Below are positions 15,801-22,294 of a stretch of 64,000 bases of DNA, one piece after another. The stretch is from Pseudomarimonas arenosa (lineage in GTDB: Bacteria; Pseudomonadota; Gammaproteobacteria; Xanthomonadales; Xanthomonadaceae): contig NZ_JACYTR010000017.1 in the NCBI RefSeq assembly GCF_014841215.1, positions 1 through 64,000 of the forward strand, given 5' to 3'. The notes below the pieces were generated by a model. The model was not told the DNA's origin and did no database searches. It saw only the letters and a program-made list of their open reading frames with translations. How positions within the stretch are numbered: position 1 is the first letter of the stretch; each line of letters opens with the position of its first letter. The position numbers and the translations under genes were made by a program.

Positions 15801-17713
15801 ACGACTCTGCTTCGCCGGTGCTGCAGAGCTTTGCCGTAAACGCAGTCGTGCCTGGCGCTCCTGCCGTCGGCTCCGCCACTTCTGGTAATGCGTCAGCGAG
15901 CATCTCATTCGCCACGCCCGCCTTTGACGGCGGCAGCCCCATCACTGGCTACACCGCCACCAGTTCCCCCGGGGGCCTGAGCAGCAGCGGTTGCACTGAG
16001 TCACCGTGCACGGTGAGTGGCCTGACCAACGGCACGGCCTACACCTTTACCGTGACTGCCACCAATGGCGTGGGCACAAGCGCGCCGTCGGCGGCATCGA
16101 ATAGCGTGACGCCAGTGGCGAGCCAGGCGATCAGCTTCGGCAGCGCGCCGACGGTGCTGGTGGAGGGGACGGGGGCGCTGTCAGCGACCGGCGGTGGGTC
16201 GGGTAACCCCGTGGTGTTCAGTTCGCAAACCACGGGCGTGTGCACGGTAAGTGGAACGAATGGTTCGACCGTCACCGGTGTCACTGTGGGCAGCTGCACC
16301 ATCGCGGCCAATCAGGCCGGGAGTGCTGCCTACGCCGCCGCGCCGGAGGTGACGCAAACCTTTGCCATCGGCCAGGGCAGTCAAACCATCAGCTTTGCCG
16401 CCTTGAGCGATCGCCCGGACAACGATCCGCCGTTCAGCGTGTCGGCGACCGGCGGCAATTCGAGTCAGCCGGTGACCTTTGCCTCGCAGACCACTGGGGT
16501 GTGTACCACCTCGGGGACGAATGGCAGCACGGTGACGTTGACCGTCGGCAATGTTGGCACGTGTACGATTCGCGCCAGTCAGGCCGGCGATGTGAATTAC
16601 ACCGCGGCGGCCGATGTCGATCGCAGCTTTACGGTGTCGGATTCGAATCAGCCGCCGACGATTGCGATGAATTCGACGCTCACTGTGCTGGAGGATGGCA
16701 GCGGCAGCTTGGCGATTACCGTCGGCGACGATCGCACTGCACCGGGTAGCCTGGTGTTAAGCGCTAGCAGCGACAACCAGGCGCTGATCACCGATGCGGC
16801 GCTGGCCGCCGGGCTTGGCGGCAGCGGCGCCAACCGCACGTTAAGCCTGAACCTGGTGCCGAACGGCAACGGCGTGGCGGTGATCACGGTCGAGGTAAGC
16901 GATGGTAATGGCGCGACCCATCAGGCGCAGACCACGCTGACGGTGACGCCGGTGAACGATCCGCCGACGGCGAGCGTTGCCGGTGATCCGGCATTGCCGG
17001 CCGGTACCAGCGGCGCGCAATCCGTCAGCGGCTTCGTCAGTGGTCTCAGCGCCGGCCCGGCCAACGAGGCCAGCCAAACCGCCTCGGTGGAGGTTGAGGT
17101 GGTGCGAGACCTCGCTGGCGTGCTGCAGGCCATCAGCGTCGATGCCGGCGGCAGTCTGCAGTACACACTGAGCGGCACCAGCGGTGCAGCGCGCATTCGC
17201 TTCACGCCGATCGACAACGGCGGCACGGCCAACGGCGGTGCCGATCGCGGCACGCCGGTGATTCGTCGCATCTCGGTCGGTCGTGGTGCCGACCTGGGTC
17301 TGGTGATTCGCCGCAATCAACCGGAGCCAAGACACTTGGCCGAAGCCATCGCCAAAGGCAGCACCCTGGCCGACTACAGCATCGAGGTGCACAACTACGG
17401 CCCGGATGCGGTGGACGATCTGCAGCTGCAGGTCGCCGCCCCGATCGGATTGAACGCGGTGTTGTGGAGCTGCGCCCCGAGCTGCGTGCCACCCGGCGGC
17501 AGCGGTGCGGCGCAAACGCAATTCGACCTCGCCGTCGGCAACAGCGCCGAACTGAACATTACCGGTGAAATCGACCCGACGCAGAACTTCGTCGAGATCA
17601 GCGCCGAGGTCACCGCCCCGGTCGGCACCGAAGTGCTGTTGGGCGACGACGACCGCCAGGTGCTGATCGAGCCGGCCCGTGCTGAGGCGGTTTACAAGAG
17701 TGGGTTTGAGTAA
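12830..17713 (+). CDS. Giant exported repeat protein: 48-aa propeller repeats, Ig-like/fn3 domains, SGFE C-terminus
   Basis: 1627 aa. A signal/anchor lies near residues 24-43 (LIIGLLLGAGMATPLPLLA). Residues ~60-245 form an N-terminal domain ending YPLRIDPTFSDSDW. Residues ~253-908 hold about 13 copies of a 48-aa unit (AWDAANSRLYAGGxF...AxxIAVWDGSSWAALGSGM), likely one or more beta-propellers. Next come Ig-like domains rich in CTxxxxxGTCTIRA phrases (~925-1005, 1098-1275), an fn3 domain (~1007-1095), a cadherin/Big-like domain (NQPPTIAMNSTLTVLEDGSG, ~1276-1372) and a DUF11-like domain (ADYSIEVHNYGPDAVDDL, ~1510-1600). The end is EAVYKSGFE. The 3' 1.8 kb is duplicated in the next gene. Surface or secreted adhesin-like role inferred. 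Confidence 0.8.
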   Translation: MTSHPVHLVTASADLGSPCAWRRLIIGLLLGAGMATPLPLLASTEPAAMSMTEVADKASAESKSQQVIERLPDGRVRMTAPMQDLEALIGPEGTALRSTDEAGEAAFQWRVQGLGRGNHVLPLSSSGAVAIMGDLVQVQRPGLIEEYQANADGIRQDFVVAVRPAGEAELVLELSAQGAGLAPVAQHEGKAVAVHLADGRVLHYHRLQVTDATGAVLAARMDVTAAGVLRIAVSDQGAEYPLRIDPTFSDSDWTALDVPGFDSIVNAVVWTGNDLYVGGGFTAANGTAANYIAVWNGSSWATLGSGMNGSVHALAWDAANSRLFAGGNFSAAGGAEASFIAVWDGGSWAALGSGMGSSVFALAWDAGNSRLFAGGFFTTAGGVSANRIAVWDGSSWAALGSGMGSQVSALAWDAANSRLYAGGQFTTAGGASANRIAVWDGSNWAALGSGMNNSVSALAWDAASSRLFVGGAFSTAGGVSAFHVAVWEGSAWAALGSGASSFVHALAWDAANSRLFAGGAFGNAGGVSASRIAVWDGSSWAALGSGMDSDVRAIALDTTNSRLYVGGFFTAAGGGSANHVAMWDGSSWASLGSGMKGELHALAWDAANSRLFAAGYFSTAGVAAVNRIAVWDGNTWATMGSGVGGGGVFALTWDAASSRLYAGGNFTTAGGSAANRIAVWDGTSWAALGSGVDSDVRALAWDTDNARLYAGGQFTTAGGASANRIAMWDGTSWAALGSGMNGGIGALAWDAANSRLYAAGFFSTAGGASANNIAVWDGSAWAALGSGVSSSVGALAWDAGNNRLYAGGFFNSAGGAVANYVAVWDGSAWAALGNGLNNFVLALAWDAGSSRLYAGGFFTSAGGFAANRIAVWDGSTWAVLGSGMDSAVRALAWDAGNRRLYAGGDFNAAGALPARVAQAQFGQAQSITFANPGAQNFGSAPTLTATASSGLTISFTSTSTDVCTTTVGGSLTFLTSGTCTIRADQAGDATYDSASPVLQSFAVNAVVPGAPAVGSATSGNASASISFATPAFDGGSPITGYTATSSPGGLSSSGCTESPCTVSGLTNGTAYTFTVTATNGVGTSAPSAASNSVTPVASQAISFGSAPTVLVEGTGALSATGGGSGNPVVFSSQTTGVCTVSGTNGSTVTGVTVGSCTIAANQAGSAAYAAAPEVTQTFAIGQGSQTISFAALSDRPDNDPPFSVSATGGNSSQPVTFASQTTGVCTTSGTNGSTVTLTVGNVGTCTIRASQAGDVNYTAAADVDRSFTVSDSNQPPTIAMNSTLTVLEDGSGSLAITVGDDRTAPGSLVLSASSDNQALITDAALAAGLGGSGANRTLSLNLVPNGNGVAVITVEVSDGNGATHQAQTTLTVTPVNDPPTASVAGDPALPAGTSGAQSVSGFVSGLSAGPANEASQTASVEVEVVRDLAGVLQAISVDAGGSLQYTLSGTSGAARIRFTPIDNGGTANGGADRGTPVIRRISVGRGADLGLVIRRNQPEPRHLAEAIAKGSTLADYSIEVHNYGPDAVDDLQLQVAAPIGLNAVLWSCAPSCVPPGGSGAAQTQFDLAVGNSAELNITGEIDPTQNFVEISAEVTAPVGTEVLLGDDDRQVLIEPARAEAVYKSGFE
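13630..15560 (+). repeat. Tandem 144-bp coding repeat, about 13 units
   Basis: Within the giant gene, the unit encoding HALAWDAANSRLFAGGNF... recurs every 144 bp (48 codons). The conserved phrases are AWDAANSRL, AGGxFxxAGG, ANxIAVWDG and WAALGSGM. Neighbouring units differ mostly at the same few variable codons after GSGM and after AGG, for example GSSV, NNSV, DSDV. The high DNA identity suggests recent expansion and makes copy number likely to vary between strains. It is not a CRISPR array: there are no unique spacers and the reading frame is open throughout. Confidence 0.85.
15931..17713 (+). repeat. Segmental duplication, copy A (partner at 20451-22233)
   Basis: From GGCAGCCCCATCAC to the stop codon of the gene, this 1.78-kb segment aligns with 20451-22233 at a constant offset of 4520 bp with no indel. 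Stretches such as 16121-16370 and 16625-16885 differ at only a few bases or none, whereas about 16885-17000 and parts of 17300-17460 differ at many third positions. That mosaic is what repeated gene conversion between the two genes would leave. Confidence 0.85.
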
Positions 17714-17727
17714 TCGTGGAGCAGACG

Positions 17728-20700
17728 ATGAACATGAGTGTTGAGTGGGCCGAAGCTCGAGCACAGTTCCGCCGTGGACAGCCAAGGGCCCGGGTCACCA
17801 CGGGCCGCGGCCGCCCGCTGCGCCGAGTCCTGGTAGCGGCGCTTCTTCTGACGCTCGCACCCGTTCATCAGGCCTTGTCCAACTGCGGCAACGGCTGCAC
17901 CTTCAGTTTCGTCGGCGCTGCGCAAACCCACACTGTGCCGGCGAACGTGTCGACGATTACCGTTTCTGCCACCGGCGCTGGCGGAGGCGCAGGCTCCAGC
18001 ACAAATGGCACCGGCGGCGCAGGCGGATCCGGCGAGTTCGTGGAGGATACGTTCTCCGTCAGTGCAGGCGACGAGTTGCAAATCTTGATCGGTCAAGGTG
18101 GCAACAAGGGCAACGCGCGAAGTGGCGGAGGCGGAGGCGGCGCCTCTGGAGTCACCAATAGCACCACCGCCACCTTGCTGATCGTGGCGGGCGGCGGTGG
18201 TGGTGGCGGTGGTGGAAGTGGAGGTTCAGCTGGCGGATCGGGTGGTGACGCGCACTTCGGCAGCAATGGCGCAAATGGCGCAGGCGGCGCGGCAGGCGGC
18301 TTCACGGCCTCAGGGGCGACCGGCGGCGCCGGTGCTACCGGAGCAGGTAGCGGTTCCTTCGGCCCGATTGGTGCAGGTGGCAACGGTGGTGGGTCAGGCG
18401 GCGGTAGCGGCGGTGGTGCCAGTGGTGGTGGCGTGGTTGGCGGCAGCGGCTGCAGCTCGGGCGATACCGGTGGCGGCGGTGGCGGCGGTGGCTACGCCGG
18501 TGGTGGCGGTGGCGCGTGCGCGGGAAACGGCAACGGCGGTGGCGGCGCAGGATCGAACTTTGGTGGAAACCCGGCCCTAGGCTACTCGGCCGGTAACGGC
18601 GGCACGTCGTCCCCGGATCTGGCGGGCGCGCACGGCTCCGTGACTTTAACCTACCGTTTCGATCAGACCATTCAGTTTGGCACTGCACCCAGCATCACGG
18701 TCGGCGGCACCGGCAGCGTCAGCGCTAGCGGCGGTGGATCTGGCAATGCCGTGGTGTTCACCTCGCAAACGCTTGGCGTATGCACCATCAGCGATGATGT
18801 GGTGACTGGCGTTTCAGTGGGCAGCTGCACCATTGCAGCCAATCAGGCGGGGGCCACGCAGTACAACGCCGCGGCCGAGGAAACCCAAACCTTCAGTATC
18901 AGCGCCGTCGTTCCCGGTGCACCCACCGACGTGGCTGCAGTGGCAGGCGATGGAGCCGCCAGCGTGAGTTTCACCGTTCCCAATGATGACGGCGGCAGCG
19001 CGATTACCGGCTACACCGCCACCAGTTCCCCCGAGGGAAGGACGAGCAGTGGCTGCACGTCATCGCCCTGCACGGTCACCGGCCTGACCAATGGCACGGC
19101 CTACACGTTCACCGTTACCGCGACCAACAGCGTGGGCGCGGGACCGGCTTCGGCGGCGTCGAACAGCGTCACCCCGCATCCGCCAGAGACCTGCAATGGC
19201 ATTGACGATGATCTGGACGGCACGATCGACAATAACCTCACCGATGCACCTTCCAACTCAGGCGCCTGGGCAGAGCCTGGCAACTGTTGCAGCCATTCCA
19301 CTACCAACTGGTGTCCGCCACCCGGTGGAACCTGCAGTGGACTGGGCGTCTTGCTCGGTACTGCGCCGGCGACTTGCAGAGCCGGCACGCTTACTTGCAG
19401 TGGCGGCGCATGGGTGGTGCAGGGTGCGGTGCCTCCGACGCCAGAGATCTGCGATTCACTCGACAACGACTGCGACGGCGAGGTGGACGAAAACGCTTGC
19501 CCGCCCGCCGCGCCCACCGATGCCTTGGCAACGGCTGGCGATGGACAAGCGACTATCAGTTTCACCGCGCCTGACAATGACGGCGGCAGCCCGATCACCG
19601 GCTACACCGCCACCAGCTCCCCCGAGGGACGGACGAGCAGCGGCTGCACGTCATCGCCGTGCACGGTCACCGGCCTGACCAATGGCACGGCCTACACCTT
19701 CACCGTTACCGCGACCAACAGCGTGGGCACGGGACCGGCTTCGGCGCCGTCGAACAGCGTCACCCCGCATCCGCCAGAAACCTGCAATGGCATTGACGAT
19801 GATCTGGACGGCACGATCGACAATAATCTCACCGACGCGCCTTCCAACTCAGGCGGCTGGTCGAATCCGGGTAATTGTTGCAGCCACTCCACAACCAACT
19901 GGTGTCCGCCCGCTGGCGGAACCTGCAGCGGCCTAGGCAACCTTGTTGGCACGGCACCCGCGGTCTGCCGGGTGGGAACGCTGACCTGCAGTGGCGGCGC
20001 GTGGGTGGTACAGGGTGCGGTGTCGCCGACGCCGGAGATCTGCGATTCACTCGACAACGACTGCGACGGCGAGGTCGATGAGCAAGCCTGCGTTGCCGGT
20101 GCGCCGACCAATGTCGTTGCCGTGCCGGGTGTCGAATCGGCACGCATCACTTTTGACGCGCCAACGGACTCTGGCAGCGATCCAATCTTGTTTTACCAGG
20201 CGGAGTCGGAGCCGATTGCTGGCATCGGGACCTGCAATGGGCCCGGGGCATGCGAAATCGAAGTGAGCGGGCTTACCAATGGGCAGAGCTACACCTTCAC
20301 CGTGCGGGCGTCCAGTCTCGCGGGTTTCAGCGCAGCATCACTGCCCTCCAACGCCGTTGTGCCAGGGAATATCCCCGATGCCCCGGCGGATGTGATTGCC
20401 ACCGCGGGTGATGCCTCTGCCAGCATTGCCTTCAGTTTACCCAGCAACGGCGGCAGCCCCATCACCGGCTACACCGCCACCAGTTCCCCCGAGGGCCTGA
20501 CCAGTAGCGGTTGCACTGGATCACCGTGTACGGTGACTGGGCTGACGAACGGTACGGCCTACACCTTTACCGTGACCGCGACCAATGGCGTGGGTACCAG
20601 CGCGCCGTCGGCGGTGTCGAATAGCGTCACGCCAGTGGCGAGCCAGGCGATCAGCTTCGGCAGCGCGCCGACGGTGCTGGTGGAGGGGACGGGGGCGCTG

Positions 20701-22233
20701 TCGGCGACCGGCGGTGGGTCGGGTAACCCCGTGGTGTTCAGTTCGCAAACCACGGGCGTGTGCACGGTAAGTGGAACGAATGGTTCGACCGTCACCGGTG
20801 TCACTGTGGGCAGCTGCACCATCGCGGCCAATCAGGCCGGGAGTGCTGCCTACGCCGCCGCGCCGGAGGTGACGCAAAGCTTTGCCATCGGCCAGGGCAG
20901 TCAAACCATCAGCTTCGCCGCCTTGAGCGATCGCCCGGACAATGATCCGCCGTTCAGTGTGTCGGCCAGCGGCGGCAATTCGAGTCAGCCGGTGACCTTT
21001 GCCTCGCAGACCACCGGGGTGTGTACCACTTCGGGGACGAATGGCAGCACGGTGACGCTGACCATCGGCAATCTTGGCACCTGTACGATTCGCGCCAGTC
21101 AGGCCGGCGATGTGAACTACACCGCGGCGGCCGATGTCGATCGCAGCTTTACGGTGTCGGATTCGAATCAGCCGCCGACGATTGCGATGAATTCGACGCT
21201 CACTGTGCTGGAGGATGGCAGCGGCAGCTTGGCGATTACCGTCGGCGACGATCGCACTGCACCGGGTAGCCTGGTGTTAAGCGCTAGCAGCGACAACCAG
21301 GCGCTGATCACCGATGCGGCGCTGGCCGCCGGGCTTGGCGGCAGCGGCGCCAACCGCACGTTAAGCCTGAACCTGGTGCCGAACGGCAACGGCGAGGCGG
21401 TGATTACCCTGGAAGTCGACGATGGCGACGGCGCGACCCATCAGGCGCAAAGCACCCTGACGGTCACCCCCGTCAACGATCCGCCGACGGCGAGCTTTGC
21501 CGGTGACCAAGCGCTGCCAGCGGGCAGCAGCGGCGCGCAGTCGGTTGGCGGCTTTGTCAGCGGCCTTAGCGCCGGCCCGGCCAATGAGGGCAGCCAAACC
21601 GCCTCGGTGGAGGTGGAGGTAGTGCGCGATCTGTCCGGCGTACTGCAGACCATCAGCGTCGATGCCGGCGGCACTCTGCACTACACGCTGAGCGGCACTA
21701 GCGGCGCGGCGCGGATTCGAGTCACACCGGTCGACAACGGCGGCACTGCCAACGGCGGCGCCGATCGCGGCACGCCGGTGATTCGTCGCATCTCGGTCGG
21801 ACGTGGTGCCGATCTGGGTCTGGTGATTCGCCGCAACCAACCCGCCCCACGCCTGCTGGCCGAGGCGATTGCCAAGGGCAGCACCCTGGCCGACTACAGC
21901 GTCGAGGTGCACAACTACGGCCCGGATGCGGTGGATGATCTGCAGCTGCGAGTCGGCGCGCCGGTTGGATTGAACGCGGTGTTGTGGAGCTGCGCCCCGA
22001 GCTGCGTGCCGCCCGGCGGCAGCGGTGCGGCGCAAACGCAATTTGACCTCGCCGTCGGCAACAGCGCCGAACTGAACATTACCGGTGAAATCGACCCGAC
22101 GCAGAACTTCGTCGAGATCAGCGCCGAGGTCACCGCCCCGGTCGGCACCGAAGTGCTGTTGGGCGATGACGACCGCCAGGTGCTGATCGAGCCGGCCCGT
22201 GCTGAGGCGGTTTACAAGAGTGGGTTTGAGTAG
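17728..22233 (+). CDS. Giant exported modular protein: Gly-rich, fn3, MopE-like Cys/Asp and Ig-like modules, SGFE C-terminus
   Basis: About 1501 aa. ATG 17728 is chosen because a GGAG Shine-Dalgarno lies 6 bases upstream; GTG 17716 is also in frame. The export segment VLVAALLLTLAPVHQALS is followed by residues ~55-310, extremely Gly-rich (over 40% G in places). Ig-like and fn3 domains follow, then two MopE-like metal-binding modules (ETCNGIDDDLDGTIDNN and ICDSLDNDCDGEVDE, Asp-rich calcium-loop-like). The fn3+MopE module is tandemly duplicated with a 591-bp period. The last ~595 residues match the C-terminal part of the preceding protein, ending EAVYKSGFE. It lies 14 bp after that gene, in one operon. 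Extracellular structural or adhesive role inferred; Ca2+ binding is likely from the DxDxDG-like loops. Confidence 0.8.
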   Translation: MNMSVEWAEARAQFRRGQPRARVTTGRGRPLRRVLVAALLLTLAPVHQALSNCGNGCTFSFVGAAQTHTVPANVSTITVSATGAGGGAGSSTNGTGGAGGSGEFVEDTFSVSAGDELQILIGQGGNKGNARSGGGGGGASGVTNSTTATLLIVAGGGGGGGGGSGGSAGGSGGDAHFGSNGANGAGGAAGGFTASGATGGAGATGAGSGSFGPIGAGGNGGGSGGGSGGGASGGGVVGGSGCSSGDTGGGGGGGGYAGGGGGACAGNGNGGGGAGSNFGGNPALGYSAGNGGTSSPDLAGAHGSVTLTYRFDQTIQFGTAPSITVGGTGSVSASGGGSGNAVVFTSQTLGVCTISDDVVTGVSVGSCTIAANQAGATQYNAAAEETQTFSISAVVPGAPTDVAAVAGDGAASVSFTVPNDDGGSAITGYTATSSPEGRTSSGCTSSPCTVTGLTNGTAYTFTVTATNSVGAGPASAASNSVTPHPPETCNGIDDDLDGTIDNNLTDAPSNSGAWAEPGNCCSHSTTNWCPPPGGTCSGLGVLLGTAPATCRAGTLTCSGGAWVVQGAVPPTPEICDSLDNDCDGEVDENACPPAAPTDALATAGDGQATISFTAPDNDGGSPITGYTATSSPEGRTSSGCTSSPCTVTGLTNGTAYTFTVTATNSVGTGPASAPSNSVTPHPPETCNGIDDDLDGTIDNNLTDAPSNSGGWSNPGNCCSHSTTNWCPPAGGTCSGLGNLVGTAPAVCRVGTLTCSGGAWVVQGAVSPTPEICDSLDNDCDGEVDEQACVAGAPTNVVAVPGVESARITFDAPTDSGSDPILFYQAESEPIAGIGTCNGPGACEIEVSGLTNGQSYTFTVRASSLAGFSAASLPSNAVVPGNIPDAPADVIATAGDASASIAFSLPSNGGSPITGYTATSSPEGLTSSGCTGSPCTVTGLTNGTAYTFTVTATNGVGTSAPSAVSNSVTPVASQAISFGSAPTVLVEGTGALSATGGGSGNPVVFSSQTTGVCTVSGTNGSTVTGVTVGSCTIAANQAGSAAYAAAPEVTQSFAIGQGSQTISFAALSDRPDNDPPFSVSASGGNSSQPVTFASQTTGVCTTSGTNGSTVTLTIGNLGTCTIRASQAGDVNYTAAADVDRSFTVSDSNQPPTIAMNSTLTVLEDGSGSLAITVGDDRTAPGSLVLSASSDNQALITDAALAAGLGGSGANRTLSLNLVPNGNGEAVITLEVDDGDGATHQAQSTLTVTPVNDPPTASFAGDQALPAGSSGAQSVGGFVSGLSAGPANEGSQTASVEVEVVRDLSGVLQTISVDAGGTLHYTLSGTSGAARIRVTPVDNGGTANGGADRGTPVIRRISVGRGADLGLVIRRNQPAPRLLAEAIAKGSTLADYSVEVHNYGPDAVDDLQLRVGAPVGLNAVLWSCAPSCVPPGGSGAAQTQFDLAVGNSAELNITGEIDPTQNFVEISAEVTAPVGTEVLLGDDDRQVLIEPARAEAVYKSGFE
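18960..20100 (+). repeat. Internal 591-bp tandem module duplication (fn3 + MopE-like)
   Basis: Two consecutive coding modules, roughly 18915-19505 and 19506-20096, align at an offset of 591 bp (197 codons). Both encode GYTATSSPEGRTSSGCTSSP, then the fn3 tail, ETCNGIDDDLDGTIDNN, CCSHSTTNWCPP, and EICDSLDNDCDGEVDE. Differences are scattered single bases, so the duplication is fairly recent. Confidence 0.8.
20451..22233 (+). repeat. Segmental duplication, copy B (partner at 15931-17713)
   Basis: This is the 3' 1.78 kb of the second giant gene, collinear with the 3' end of the first at an offset of 4520 bp. Even the codons for the final EAVYKSGFE and the stop region are conserved, so both genes share an exchangeable C-terminal cassette. 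Confidence 0.85.
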
Positions 22234-22294
22234 GGTGCACAGGTGGTGGACCGATTTGATAAGTAACGCGGCGACGGCCGCACAGGGGGGCGTT

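Noticed and set aside
16841-17785. 314-aa minus-strand open frame (and a similar one at 21361-22341)
   Set aside because: Both are antisense shadows of the duplicated C-terminal cassette; the paired occurrence reflects the DNA duplication, not a gene.
18093-18383. Minus-strand Pro/Ala-rich open frame opposite the Gly-rich region
   Set aside because: It is the mirror image of GGC/GGT-rich codons; no start context, no recognisable domain.
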